DNA of 64,000 nucleotides from Spatholobus suberectus (taxonomy: Eukaryota > Streptophyta > Magnoliopsida > Fabales > Fabaceae). The DNA lies in assembly GCA_004329165.1 (NCBI GenBank), contig CM014731.1:58837585-58901584 (forward strand), read 5' to 3'. Shown here piece after piece: positions 1-12,386 of this stretch. Below the pieces are notes generated by a model that was given only the letters and a program-made list of their open reading frames with translations, did not search any database and was not told the origin of the DNA. Both the position numbers and the translations under genes were made by a program. The number at the start of each line of letters is the position of its first letter. Positions within the stretch are counted from its first letter, which is position 1.

Positions 1-1200
1 AAGATATTGCAATTATTATCTACTAGCTATCCAACTAAAATCAAGTTAGTAAATAATCCAAGAGACATAAAAACATTCTAAAAGGAAGATCTAATATCCC
101 CAACAACATTAAAAGGTACATGACTCCCATTAGCAATTTGAATATATTGAGGACTATTATAACACCAAATATTTTGTAACAATTCAGATTTACCTGTCAT
201 ATGATTAGAATCTCCTGAATTAAGAATATAGGAAGAACAAACTTTTTGCCCATTACCTTGAATACTAAGGAAGAAAGTGCTAAAATTATCATCTGCTGGA
301 CCATCTCGGGGATGAGAGTAGGTTGATTAGTACTAATTGATTGCATAGGTGCAGCTTGCACAACATCTTGCATAGGTGTAGCTTAGACAACAACTTGAAG
401 AGCTTGTACTTTCTAATTTTGAGGACGAATTTGGAACTCTTTAATTATATGTCCTCGTTTCCTACAGTAATTACAATATGACTTTGGATAGTTGGTTGTA
501 GTGTGACCAAACTCCTTGTAGTTGTAGCATTATACAGATTCTTTCTCTTTTCCTCTTCCTTGTGTCACATAAACAACATTTACTACTTTTGAATTCATCC
601 GTTCTGGACCCATTCCATCTTGAGTAGCTAATCTTTGTGTTTCTCGTAGTAACACACTAACACAAGTATCCAAAGAAGGGAACGAATTTTGGTTCAGTAG
701 TCCTGCCTATGTAGTCTCAAATTTTGGCCTAAACTTCATTAAGAATTGATCACGTTTGCTCTCCTGTTGGACTGTTTGAATTGTAGATAGTGCTCCCTTG
801 GGGACTTTTGCATTAATAATATCAGAATATTCACTCCGCAAACTTAGGAAACCTAAATAATTAGAAAGATTTCCTTGATTGAAATTTCCTATCTCCAATT
901 CCAACTAGAAATGATGTACACTGTGTCTTGATTATAAATCAGTTTCAAATATTCCTATATTTCTTTTGCTATAGAGAACGGTTTTAAATTGCTCACCATA
1001 TGTGGTTTGATTGAACCTAATATCCAAGATATGATCTATGCTCTTCAACCACCCAAGTTTGAAGTTATGGGGTGGCTTTAAGAGTTGGACTTGACCCATC
1101 ACGATGCCCCCACAATTCCTTGCCTTTCAGAAACATTTTGAATTGAAACTCCCAACTAAAACAATTCTTCCTGTTGAATCGAACAATAAAATTTTCTCCT
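1..1200 (-). mobile_element. Ty1/copia retrotransposon fragment (gag and start of protease), decayed
   Basis: Minus-strand translation gives a copia-type gag in pieces. Near 1,185-1,070 there is a start-like stretch with SWEFQFKMFLKGKELWGH. At 904-707 an open piece contains NAKVPKGALSTIQTV and ESKRDQFLMKFRP, the usual UBN2-type gag core. At about 590-420 two zinc-knuckle regions follow: the first is damaged (CYNYKEFGHTTTNY, later cysteines replaced) and the second reads CNYCRKRGH. At about 290-150 comes the protease active-site region, LNSGDSNHMTG, where the expected Asp is Asn. Several stops and frame changes interrupt the reading, so it is not functional. The element runs off the left edge. 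Order (gag, zinc knuckles, protease) fits copia; the family is not identified. Confidence 0.8.
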
Positions 1201-4031
1201 CACATGATTAACTAAGAGGGACGAAATAATACAAAACAAGATTATAATAATCGAAACATGTAACAAGAACCAAAAAAAAATTAGGCTGGAGAGCTCGAAC
1301 AATATGTAAAGGCTGAAGAGAAATTATAGGGAAAGCAATAAATTAGATATTTAGTTAATCTATAGACAATTTGTTCCTTTATTCTCGAACAATACTTGAT
1401 AGAATCACATTCCTAGTGCCAAGACACATAGAGACCGTAGATTGAGCAAAACCAAAAAGTCATTTGAACTGAAATGTTGATACTTGTGACTTTTATGCAA
1501 GGAACTTAATTTACTAGGACACTTATCAATTTCATGGTTGTCAAATTGATACCATTATATCAAAAATAAGCAATTTGATACATCATCCAACACCCTTTTG
1601 ATGTTGAGAGTAGACATTAAACAAAGATAGCTGTTATAGAGCGTTCTTGGACCCCTTTTCCCTTGTCTTCACTAGGTATGCGAGCCAACCTCACATACTG
1701 GTTCCCAACCTCAAATAACTCGACCACCTAAGCAACTTATGCAACCACGACTTAACACTCCCACACATTGTCTCACATTAGGACTGCTACATCTTGAGTG
1801 ACTTCTTTAGGATGGCTTGTTGACATCTAGCTCGCATGATTGGCACGCAGACCTCACTTACCATGTCAGCCATGTGTAGTGTAACTAATTATCACATCAC
1901 CCACGTGCACCTCAAACTGCTTAACGATTTTTCCTGCATAAATGAAGACTATATAAGGGCAATTTTCTCGTAAGCTATCTCAAAATCTGATAACTCACTT
2001 TCCTCTTTTCCCTACTAACTTGAGCATTGGAGTGTTTGCAGGTGGCCAGCACCGATGTGTCTTTCTTTTGCTTTCTCTTCTCTGTCAACTAGGAATCGTC
2101 TTTGTAATGCCTAAACTTCGCAATTTTTGATTGAACATTGGCATCATTTATGGAAAATTCTTCTCATTCTCTCGTTCCTCTTTCTACTCATCATGGTGAC
2201 ATTAGTGAGCACACAAAACCACAAGTCTTTGATGGTCCAATCGTCTACATAGGTTGCGCTCCTCCTTTGCCACCTTAACATCTTCCTCGTGACAGATTGA
2301 AGGTTTCAACTATTCCAACCAATCAATTGCTCCTATGTGTTTTGACGCTTTAACTGCCATTGATTATACCTATTGTTGGTGCTATTCCAAACACCACTAC
2401 ATTTGCAGCAACTGGCTTCATCGCCAAACTCAATGTCCTTTTCCAACAACAAAGGAACACTTTGGAAGAACATCGCTTGAAAGTGATTATAAGCATTTCC
2501 ATAGCTATCACAATGACAGTCCCAACCACCGTGTGTTTGGAGGCTTCCATCTATTAGTCTGGTCTCACAACGCTGCCAATTCTTAACACCAACCACTACA
2601 TCCATCGTAGTCAGCTCCACGACATGGAGCCACCGTTGTTGACCATCATGATGGCGAGGTAATCCCATTCAACCTACCTTTTTCTAATAGGGGGCTAAGT
2701 TTTTAAGTCCCAAAGCAGCTTCAACAACTCCTTGCAATGGAGTTGTACGATAGGACTATCAACCCAAATAATCACCTTATCACCTTTGAGTCCAGATTCT
2801 TTTACAAAAGAGTGATTAGACCCTTTATGTGTCAAGCATTCTCATTGTCGCTAAAACTTTTGTCTTGGAAGTGGTTCCAGTCTCTTCTCCTTGTTCGATA
2901 GATTCTTGGGTAGATCTAAGGGAGGGATTCCATGTCGCCTTCATTATGAGCAAAGCGAGGCCTAAAACTGAAGTTGACTTAAAAAGGATTTGCCAAGACC
3001 AAATGAACCTCTTCGCGACTACATCGACCATTTCAACTTAGAGGCCAAGATGGCAGAAGGTCTTTTATTCGGTATCATGTTGATGTTGGCTAAAGACTTA
3101 GGGAAAGGTCCCTTTTCCATATCTCCATCTCCAAAACTACCTCCACTAGTAGGGAGGAATTCTTGCATAAGATTGATAAGTACATCAACTTTGAAAATGT
3201 TATTGAGGCCAACAAGATAAAAGTCACTGACAATGACCAAAATAAGTCTAGTCCTAAGTTGAATAAGCCATCCCAACCAAAAAAAATAGGTCCACTACCA
3301 TTGAAGTATGAGGATAACACTTCACTAAATACCTCTTGAAGCTGGATCTTGAATGAGGTATTAAATGTCTAGTTTAGAGAAAATGGTGTGGAGCCCTTCC
3401 AAACCTTTGAAGACAAGTTCGTGAATGGATAAGTTGAAATATTGCAGATTTCACAATTCTACAAGTGACGCGATAAACAACTACATTTAATTGAAGGACA
3501 CCATAGAGGCATTGATTTGGTGCGGTAAGTTAGCTCGATTGGTGCTAGGATTTGGCAATCAATGTTAGGAGGACAAGTGTCAAAGCTAAAGTCGTGGTCG
3601 CAACTCTTAACGGGATAGGTCTTGGAGTCCCTGCAGGCGCCATAGTTCTCCAAGACCACTCCTTAAGGTGATGAAGTCCTTCCAAACATTGTTTGCCTTC
3701 TTGTAAAGATCTTATTGTGGCTGAGGTTCAGGTTGTGCAAAACAGTTTACCTCAACGTTTATCCTGTCATTTCCCAAGTCATTCATTTATGAGCTCCCTT
3801 TGGTGAAGTCATGATGTCATTTATGTCATTGCCGAAGGCTTTATGGGTAGTAGACCATCTAATAACATGAGGAAAAGATATGCAAAGGAAGTTATGTCAG
3901 CCTCATTTTCCTTAATATGCACCAACTTGTCAAAAAGGAAGGGGCTCACCCTCTCTTTTGACAATTCCAACCTTCAAAATGTAGTACCTAGACGCGACGA
4001 TCCCTTCTTGTTTCCAACTTCTCATTGATAA

Positions 4032-4442
4032 TGTAACATCCCGGGCGCTGACGAGGGCGGGGAGTGATCGCCAGTGCAAAAGAGATAAAGCACGGACAAG
4101 GAGCGACTCCTGGCAGGCTTCCAGTGGGAGGGGCATATGAATGAATCGAATACACACCGGAATGAGAGGGGTCCGGAGGCTGTGCAGGTATGGGACTGTA
4201 CAGTTGATGATAGCTTAAAGGAATTAATAAGTGCTACCTATACCAACAAGGTGCATATACTTTTCGGTAGCCTATCACTTAAGAACTCCATAGTTAAGCG
4301 TGCTTAACTTGGAGCAATTTAGGGATGGGTGACCTACTAGGAAGTTTCTCAGGAAGCGTGTGAGTGAGGACAAAGCACGCTGAAAAGTCTTGTGTTGGTT
4401 TGCGGAGACAGTCATTGATCCTGAAAGTAGCCAGACGTTACA
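4032..4442 (+). mobile_element. Cassandra-type (TRIM) solo LTR carrying 5S rRNA-like sequence, copy 1
   Basis: This is a 411-bp unit starting TGTAACATCCCGGG and ending GTTACA, flanked by identical 5-bp repeats GATAA at 4,027-4,031 and 4,443-4,447. Its 3' third (4,271-4,350) resembles plant 5S rRNA, including the internal promoter boxes. Cassandra elements are known as terminal-repeat retrotransposons in miniature with 5S sequence inside their LTRs, and this matches. There is one LTR with target duplications and no internal region, so it is a solo LTR from LTR-LTR recombination. It sits inside gypsy remnant 1 and is therefore younger than it. A second copy lies at 49,798-50,207. Confidence 0.88.
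4271..4350 (+). other. 5S rRNA-like internal Pol III promoter region inside the Cassandra LTR
   Basis: The stretch follows plant 5S rRNA: AGAACTCC, then AGTTAAGCGTGCTT (box A region), then GGATGGGTGACCT and GGAAGT (box C region). It lacks the normal 5S ends, so it is not an rRNA gene but the 5S-derived part of an LTR. Whether it still binds TFIIIA cannot be judged from sequence. Confidence 0.8.
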
Positions 4443-6109
4443 GATAACAGAAGTTCGACTGATATTATGCATTATGATCTCTTTAGACAACTAAAGATCC
4501 CTAGACAGACTTGCTCCAATATGATGAGCATCTTATCGGCTTTTAGGGCCATCACACAACCCCGGTTGGGGATATCAAATTGCTCATCACCTTTTGGGAA
4601 CCTTTGCTTATAAAGACTATGGCAGTACACTTTTTAGTGGTGAAGCGTAAGTTAGTGTATAATGCCATCTTGGATAGATCGACTTTGAAAGCTTTGGTGC
4701 AACAATTTCAATGCCGCAACTAGCAATGAAGTTCCTAAATGATGATTAAGAAGTTATTACAGTGTGTGGAAACTAGAAGAGGGCTCAAGAATGTTATCAA
4801 GAGTCGAGCTACCTGCAATTAGATTATTGCTTTGCCCCCTATTAAAACATTGCTCAACCCTAGGAGCTTTCAAGGTTATGCTGACAGAGTTGGATTGTAG
4901 AATAGAAGATCCCTAGGACTTGGAAACTAGTCCACAACCCAAGGGTGAATTGTTCTCTTTGCAAGTTAAGACTGAACCCTCTTAGTCTCAAGTGGTCAAT
5001 GTTGGGGTAGAACTATTCGAATAGGTAAGAGAAGACCTCTTTTGTTTCTTAAAAAAGAATGCTAGTATCTTTGCTTGGACAACAATAGATATGCCAGGTA
5101 TAGACTCAAGTTTTTTCTGCCACCGCCTTGCGGTTGACCCTTCAATCAAGATGGTTTGTTAGTGGCGACAGAAACTGGGAATCGAGTGATTTGAGGAAAT
5201 TGAGAAGCAAATCAAGAAACTCCTTAAGGCTGGCTTTGTCAAGGAAATCAAGTTATTTGGTTGGCCAATGTGGTCCTGGTTAAGAAGCAGTCTGGGAAAC
5301 AGAGAATGTGTCTGGACTACACCAATCTCAATAAACACTGTCCTAAGGACTCATACCCTCTCTTGGACATTGATAGGCTAGTCAACGATTTATCTAGATT
5401 CTAGTTGTATCCTTCATTTGGAGGGTGAATTATTGCTATAAGGTCATGTCTTTTGGCCTAAAAAATGCTAGTGCCACCTATCAAAGTATGATGAATAAGG
5501 TATTTGAGAAGTAGATTAGGCAAAATTTGGAAGTGTATGTCAATGACTTGATTGTTAAGAGTATGACAGCTAAATCTCACTTGCATGATTTGATAGAGGT
5601 ATTTGATCAGCTTAAAAGGTACAATATGCATCTAAATCTGGCGAAATGTACCTTCAAAGTCAAGGTAGGGAGGTTTCTGGGCTATATGTTGATTGAGAAG
5701 GGCATTGACATCAATCTTGACAAATGCTAGGCGATATTGGAGATGCAGACTCCATAAGATATTAAGGGAATTTAGCAACTAACAGGCCAACTAGCTGCTT
5801 TGACTCGCTTTTTTGCAAAGTCAACTCAGTGTTTTTTGCCTTTTTTCCAGCTCTTGAGGAAAGATGAACCATTTGTCTAGTTTGAAGAGTGCAAAACTGC
5901 CTTCAGTAGGTGAAGGAGTCCTTGTCCTTTCCTCCCATCCTTTATAAGCCAGAGTCAGGGGAAACTTTGTACTTGTATTTGGCCGTTGCCGATGAGGCTG
6001 TGAGCGTAGCTTTAGTGCAAGAGAAAATTTGCTTTTAGCGCGGCAAAACCATTTGCACCAATGGCTTAGGTGATGACGCTTTGAAGTGACAATCGTTCCC
6101 ATTTTCATG

Positions 6110-6990
6110 AGAGAAAAAGCAAAATAGTGGTTACAATCACACCAAGAGGTATAATCAACCTTTGGAAGACCTCGAAGCCAAATTTATGGGTAAGTACTTC
6201 CCCAATTCAAAATACCTCAAAGTTAGAAGTGAGATAACCACTTTTGACCAAAAAGAAGCATAATCATTATATGACGCTTGTGAAAGATACAAAGAACTCC
6301 TAAGAAAGTGTCCATACCACAACTTTGATGATCTATATCAAATGCAAGTGTTCTATAAGGGGATTAAAGCTGAAACAAGCTCATGTTAGATGCATCCGCC
6401 ATAGGATCTATGAATAACAAGACAATCAATGAAGCTAGGGAACTAGTGGAGGTTATGGCTTCAAATGGATATCAAGTAGATCATAAAAGATGTGGATCAT
6501 CTAAAAAAGGACTATTTTCCTTAGAAACTCAAGATTCATTACTTGAGCAAATCAAATTGATCATACAACAACTTGAAAGTCTTACAAAGCAAGTGTCAAA
6601 CATGGTGAATGTTATGCAAACTCAACTAGCCCATCCAACACATGTAATGTGACTTTTGCGAAGGAGCACATGAAAATTGATGTTATGAGTCTTCCTCGCA
6701 TAATCAAGAGCAAATAAACTACATGTGGAATTTTAATAGACAAGGAGGAAGACAATATTCCAAGAACTATAATCAAGGTTGGAGGAGCCATCCTAACCTC
6801 TCTTCGAAGCAAGATGCACCCCAAATGAATACACAACTCAACCACCTCCTCCAAAACAAGAAAACAATTCAAAGTTAGAGACTAACCTAGATCAATTCAT
6901 TCAATTCACTCAATCAAGTTTTTCAATTCACTCAATCAAGTTTCAAAAGCACTGAAGTATCAACCAAAAATTTAAAGAACCAAATAGAGC
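6110..6990 (+). mobile_element. Ty3/gypsy gag fragment 2
   Basis: Plus-strand translation shows a different gypsy gag from remnant 1. Around 6,190-6,330 the frames give YFPNSKYLKVRSEITTF, LYDACERYKELLRKCPYHN and then YQMQVFYKGIKAETS. The 6,383-6,652 piece reads on with MLDASAIGSMNNKTINEA and LVEVMASNGYQ, the usual end of this gag core. A region poor in conserved residues follows to about 6,990. There are frame changes between the pieces and no zinc knuckle, protease or pol. It starts immediately after the RNase H end of remnant 1, a junction between two elements. Confidence 0.7.
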
Positions 6991-7812
6991 AACTCTCTAA
7001 GAATTTGGTTGATATTGTTGAGAATATGAATCAATGTCTATTATTACTTATTAGACTTTAGAGTTTATGGTAGAATTCATCCTGTCATGGCTGTTTAAGT
7101 TTTTTGTTATTATGAGAGTTTATGAGTTGTTACAAATTTATGAGTAGCTTTATTTGTCATTATTTTCTGGTTATGCAGTTTTTGTATTTAGACTTTAGAG
7201 ATTGTTAATATGAAGAAAAGTATGAGTTTCAGCCTTCATTTCATTGTCTTCTCTAAATTTTCTTTCCTATTTCCAACATATATGGGAGATGGAATATTTT
7301 TCGGAAACACCATTGATAATACTAAGGAAATGTCCATCCTTCACTCTTCTTGAACTTTCAAAGAAGTGAATGCGTCAAGCTAATTATGTAAAAGAAGACC
7401 TGCATGAAAGAAAACCCATGCAGGCATTCTAGCATCGCCTCACACAATCACAACAATATTCTTAGCCTATGTCACCTATCCCTCTAATACAGCCTTGCTG
7501 AGAAAACCTTCTACCCATTTGGGCCTTGAACTTGGGCCCTCATGTTCTGTTTCTCTTCCTTCTACATGGCCTTCTTGATTGGGCCCTTCTTAAAAGCACA
7601 GCTTCCTAACACACTCCTCCAGAACCAAATCTTTATAGTTCATTAAGTAGGCTGGAAAAGTTAATCAACATCAAAATTCACTTTCTCTTCCATCTCGGAC
7701 AACAAATCTAAAGAACATATTCATGTTTCACATCACAAATCAAAGAGAGTCAATGAACCACTTCTCACATCATTAAACAGCAGGTGCAAGTACAAGCAAA
7801 GAATTATCTACG
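6991..7812. other. Non-coding spacer downstream of the NBS-LRR gene, with copia LTR-like sequence
   Basis: No gene is seen. The stretch up to TTTCCAACA at 7,278 reads like the 3' end of a plus-strand copia LTR (GTTATGCAGTTTTTG, then TTTCATTTCATTG), but no matching start or target duplication was found. From about 7,480 to 7,610 there is a GGGCC-rich repeat-like stretch. The last part probably serves as the NBS-LRR 3' UTR; no poly(A) site could be assigned. Confidence 0.35.
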
Positions 7813-10800
7813 TCAGCCTTTGAATTTATATGAAATGCTTAATCTTGCTTGGAGATCTGCATATTCAACAAAAACATAATATAGTATATTGAAGATTTTA
7901 TGGTATAACAAGTTAAAGCCATAAATATAGGAATTGCAATTCAAGATCTTGAATTCTGATTAATACATACGTACCTCTGTTGAAAAGCTTTCTTATAGTA
8001 GTATTAAGGTCACCTTCCCAGTACCACTGATCTCCTTCCTGAGTCAAATATATTCTTCTAAGGATTGATGCCCTTAAAATTCCCCGAGAGAAAGTCTCCA
8101 TTGCAGGGCATTCAACAGCATATAATTTATTCAACAATGGAAATCTGAGGTTGTGATTTCCAGTACAAAAGCATCGAAGTTCTGGCAAATTAAAAAAATT
8201 TATGGATACTAATTTTGGGAACACAAACCCAAGTGCTGCCTCTACTTCTCCTTGGTCATTTGCAATAATTTCCTCTACCCTGCAATCACTTATCTCAAGG
8301 AATTGGAGATGCAGAAGGTCTTTGGCCACAGACAGTGGAAAGACATGTTTTAGACTTTGACATTTAGTAGCTTTTACCATAAACAGGTTTTGAAGTCGGA
8401 TATTTCCTTGAGGATCCTTGTTCCATAAATGCTTTAGCTTTGGTAAATGACCCAAAGACAAAGTTCTCAGTGGAATGTCCAACCCTCCTTGACTGCTACC
8501 CTCTTGTCCTGTGTTTATACCACTTATTTCATATACAACTTCCAGTGCCATACAGTACCATAAATTCAGCGATTCCAGGCTTTGTAATTTGTCTAGCACA
8601 TGGCATGGGAACACATTCAAGAGGTTGTTACAGGATGTGATTTCCATCTTTTTCAATTTACAAAAGGAATTTTGAGTGAGTTGGTTGGGCCATATTGACT
8701 TCAAGTTGCCCATGTCAGAAATCACAAATGTCTCCAAGTTGGGGAAAATTGGAACCTATATCATACGGTTGACAACATGCTTCAGGCTTCACAATAGAAT
8801 GCTAACAATAAATCTAACAACTAAGAAAGAAAACCTTGAAGCAGATTGAAATGCTCACCAGTTCAGTTGGACCGGATTTTCTAGAATGTGGAAGGTTATC
8901 CAAGTTTTCATCCGACACAAATATCTGCTCTACGAGTTTGCATGAACTAATTAAAAGATGTTCAAGTTTGACAAGTTTTCTAGCCACAGAGCATGAGAAA
9001 AGATATGTCAACCGTTCACATCCATCTACGGTCAAAGTTGTCAAATTTTGAAAGTAAGAAAGTTGATCATTCCATATCTTATGGATATTGATTGAGTACA
9101 GCTTCAAGGTCTCCAAGTTTGGAAATTCAACCTGTTAACATTATCCTAGTTAGTTTATCATTAACAAAAGAAGGCTTTCATTAATTTTCTAACTAACTCT
9201 AGTAAAAATTGTTTAATAAAGGCAATTGATTTAGCTGCTCTTGTTGGTACGTAAACTCTCATGTTACTTGATCAACATGTTCGAGAGACAGTTTCTATTT
9301 TCCTATCAATCAATTCAAATGTGTTCCTTTACAGTCTTGTTCTTCTCTTCAAAATTAATGGTATCCATATCAGCAAGAAAAAAAGAAAAATAAATCTTTC
9401 AGGTGCACCGAAACTGCTATAAATTAAACCAGATGTTCAAGTCAGGAGTTTAGTAAAAAACAATAAGTCATTTTTGTACCTTGTCATTAAAAAGTTGGCC
9501 GGAGAAACCATTGCCGTTTTCAGTAGCTTTAATAGATGACTCAGGAGAGAGACTAACAAGGGAAGGTAAGCATTCTAGAGAGAGGGAACGCAAGTTGACG
9601 AGCCTGATCTTGTCGGTTTGTCCAGCAATAGCATCCTCATGTCTTTGCTCGGCTATGATATTGGTCATAAACTTGCATTCAGAAATCTCAACTTCAACAA
9701 GTTCAGAAAGGTGTTTAACCATGGAATGTGAGAAAAGAAACTCCATCCTATCACAACCCTTTACTTTGATAACTTGTAGTTTGGTGAAGGCCTGTGCTGG
9801 AAGTGGGTCACTGGATATTCTCTCCACGTTAATCAGATTGTGAAGGATCAATGATTCCAAGCTTGGGAAGGCATGATCATGATAAGCCCACTCCGTTGAG
9901 CCAATAATGCTCTGCATTTCAGCACAGTTTAGGATATTAAGATGCTTCAATCGCGAAAACCCTTCATCGTTCAATTCATAAAGTACTTCCTGGACACCCT
10001 TCAGTTCAGCCAAATACAAATCTTCAGCATTTGCCATCAATATCTTTATCCCATAGTCCATCAGAATGCTTGGATCCATGCCCAAATTGAGCTTAAGAAG
10101 TCTTGAAGTTTTGTAATTCCCAGACTCCACCTCAGACCATTTCCATCCATCCCCAATCAAAATCTTGTAGCTTTCTAGTTTCCCAAAGGCAAGCAAGTCT
10201 CTAGGAAAAGCTGAAATATCTTCTATCTGCACATTCAAAGTTGTTAGTTGATGCAAATGCCTTAACTCACTTAGACTTGAATTATTGCCTTGGTTTTTGC
10301 TTCCCTTGACCTCCCCTTGAACATTACAGTTTCCCATGTAGAGCTCTTCCAAGCTTGTCAAGCTTGATATCATGTTGCGAGGAATTACTCCTAGTGTTGA
10401 GCAATCAGTCAAATCTAGCAACCTTAGGTTACTTAATTGTCCTATTTCTGCAGGGAGCTCTCTAAGCTCAGATTTTTCAAGGTTGAGAATCTCTAAACTT
10501 GTGATTTCCCCAACAGTAGCTATCTCTTCCAACATACATTTACACAGATACAATGCTTGAAGGTTTGTCAAGAGACCGAGACACGGTGGAAGGGATGGAG
10601 TACAATTTAGACCTCCTAAACTCAGCACCTTCAGTTCTTTCATCTGAACAAGGAAATTATCAGGGACTTTAAAATAGTTACCTTGACTATTTAGTTGGAG
10701 TATCTTCAACTTGGGACATTCTAACATCTCAGGAAGTTCTTGGATAAAACACAAGTCCAAGAAAATATGATGACAAGTTCTGAAGAGATCCATTCTGGGC

Positions 10801-12254
10801 CATTCTTTCAATTCCATGTTTCTCTGCACAGTGAAGAAAGGTTTGACCCTGGATGCAATGGAGGCAGCCACATTTTGAACCATGTCGAGTGCCACAACGG
10901 AATCTCTTTGCCCTTCAAGTAATAAACATGCTGCTCTCAGGTTGTCTATCAATTTGTATAGTCTGTTTCTCCCATCTGCCAATGTATCAACATGTTTGTG
11001 CAATCCCAGGCACCAACCAAACACGAATAAATCCCTGGTGCTAAAACCATTTCCCATGGAACCCCAAAGGAGGAAGAGCGTTTTGAGTTCCTGACTTTCT
11101 AAATAATCATAACTCAGCTCAATAGCAGAACGCACTGGAGAGTATAGACATCCTTCAAGATCAAAATTTGTAATCTGCTCTAGTGCATCCTTCCAAGCAT
11201 GTAAATCCTTGTTCTTCAATGCCTCCACCACAGTGACTATCAAAAGCGGCAAACCACCACAGCTTTTGGCTACTTTGGCGGCCACGGGTTGAATACTAGG
11301 ATCTCTAACCGCATCCCCTCCCCTCTTTTCAAACAAGTCCCAACTCTCATTCTCAGACAAAACCTCAAGTCTATAAACCTTGTCTGCCCCAAAGTTGGTA
11401 TTCAACACATTAAGGTCTCTAGATGTGACCAATAGTTTGCATTCGCAACCTCGCTGGTCCTCACCAAGAGGAACACCAACTTGGGTCAACTCAAGCTTCC
11501 CCCAGACATCATCCAATATCACAAGAATCCTCTGCTCCTGCCGAATCCTCTGGCGCAACCGACTCGCTCGTCCCAGCTCCGTCAGCTCATCGAATTTCAA
11601 ACCCAACCCATCGGCAATTTCAGCTCGAATCGTTCTCACATCTGGAGAATTTGTCACGGTAGCCATCACCACCACGTCAAACGAACCATCCTTCTCAGCT
11701 TGCCATGCCAGTTCTTTCACCAATGCGGTCTTACCCACGCCAGCCATCCCATACAGTCCAACAATGTCAACCTTACCATCCTCGAGTGCCTGCATTATGT
11801 CATTCACGATTGCTGTCCTAGATACCAAGGCCACATACTCCCGAGCAGCCGAACTCACATTGCATTTCAAGGCACATCGGTACGAAATCCGGTCGAACGT
11901 TTCTTGCCTGATTTCCCTCGCAAGTTCCACCAAGTTTCTTGCTCTCTGGCTCTTCATGTACTTCGAGTACACGTCGAAGCATCCAACTCTTTCGCGGTCC
12001 TCATCTCGAAGGAACGCCTGTGCCTCCTCGACAGCCGCACGCACTCTGCCAAACCAGTCACGCACGGTGTCTTCAATCTCTTCGCCGCTCCTTTTAGCGG
12101 CTTCAACGGTGTGCCTCACTTCTTTCTCTTCACGCTGCAGCTTCTGAATCTGGCTCTCTAGCTCCGTCAGGTAAGTGCTGTACATCAACACATAAGTGAG
12201 ATGTTTTAGCAAAGGTGCGGCCACGGTTGTTGCCACGCTCGCAATAGCGTCCAT
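7813..12254 (-). CDS. CC-NBS-LRR (CNL) disease resistance protein, about 1,290 aa, 4 coding exons
   Basis: Intracellular immune receptor of the CNL class; RPS2/At4g27190-like by wording. Proposed exons, minus strand: 12,254-9,480, 9,131-8,859, 8,755-7,975 and 7,856-7,813. All junctions are GT-AG and the first two introns are phase 0. Exon 1 has an N-terminal coiled-coil-like helix region (residues 1-160), P-loop GMAGVGKT (169-176), kinase-2 ILVILDDVW (243-251), RNBS-B KLLVTSR (273-279), GLPL (334-337), RNBS-D-like FLLWGSM (394-400) and then leucine-rich repeats from about residue 500. Exons 2 and 3 add more LRRs. The MHD motif is ALD (455-457): Met and His are lost. No frameshift or internal stop was seen. 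The last, 44-nt exon is inferred from strong splice sites (AGAG|GTACG and GCAG|ATC); without it the reading runs on to 7,913. ATG at 12,254 is the first in frame and starts MDAIASVATT, typical of the family. Ligand unknown. Confidence 0.9.
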
Positions 12255-12270
12255 CCTTGATTGTATTTAT

Positions 12271-12386
12271 CTGCCAAACCATGGAACAAAACTAAGACTT
12301 CTCATCCTTGATCTGACTGTATAGTAAAACGATACAACAAAAAATGAATTTTATTGCAGGGTGGTATGGATGGGTTAGGATCTTAC
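12271..12386 (-). other. Probable 5' UTR intron of the NBS-LRR gene
   Basis: On the minus strand a good donor (ACAG|GTAAGATC, exon ending at 12,387) and acceptor (TTTGGCAG|ATAAATAC, exon starting at 12,270) bound 116 bp just upstream of the ATG at 12,254. This predicts a short leader exon above 12,387. It is inferred from splice motifs only. Confidence 0.5.

Larger units (their letters stand above)
1640..6105 (+). mobile_element. Ty3/gypsy retrotransposon remnant 1 (LTR/leader, gag, RT, RNase H), interrupted by a Cassandra LTR
   Basis: The left part is LTR-like, with a TATA box in ctatataaggg near 1,951 and a leader matching the element at 40.9-43.1 kb. A degraded primer-site-like motif (cattggcatcatttatgg) lies near 2,138. 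Gag similarity starts near 2,640; the piece around 2,946-3,070 encodes MSKARPKTEVDLKRI then NEPLRDYIDHFN, and a late-gag piece (CRFHNS, LKDTIEALI) sits near 3,450-3,530. After the inserted LTR at 4,032-4,442, pol resumes: reverse transcriptase runs from about 5,120 to 5,760 with EVYVNDLIVKS at 5,527, where the catalytic YVDD is YVND, and FLGYMLIEKGI after it. RNase H-like residues (ESGETLYLYLAVAD) lie near 5,950-5,990. Many stops and frameshifts; no 3' LTR was found. Long dead. Confidence 0.75.

Noticed and set aside
2333..2668. Open readings of 111 and 83 codons on opposite strands
   Set aside because: Both lie in the leader/gag region of gypsy remnant 1 and match no gag reading.
4271..4350. 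A 5S rRNA gene
   Set aside because: Both 5S ends are missing and the sequence sits inside an LTR with target duplications.
7203..7611. A minus-strand solo LTR (TGTTAGGAAGC...TATTAACA)
   Set aside because: The flanks GAGAT and CACTC do not match, and the region also reads as the 3' end of a plus-strand copia LTR, so the ends are probably chance.
9481..9843. Plus-strand open reading of 120 codons
   Set aside because: Antisense of NBS-LRR exon 1; no recognisable family.
11380..12161. Two long plus-strand open readings (255 and 226 codons) opposite the NBS-LRR exon 1
   Set aside because: They are antisense shadows of a well-supported NBS domain, with no domain of their own.
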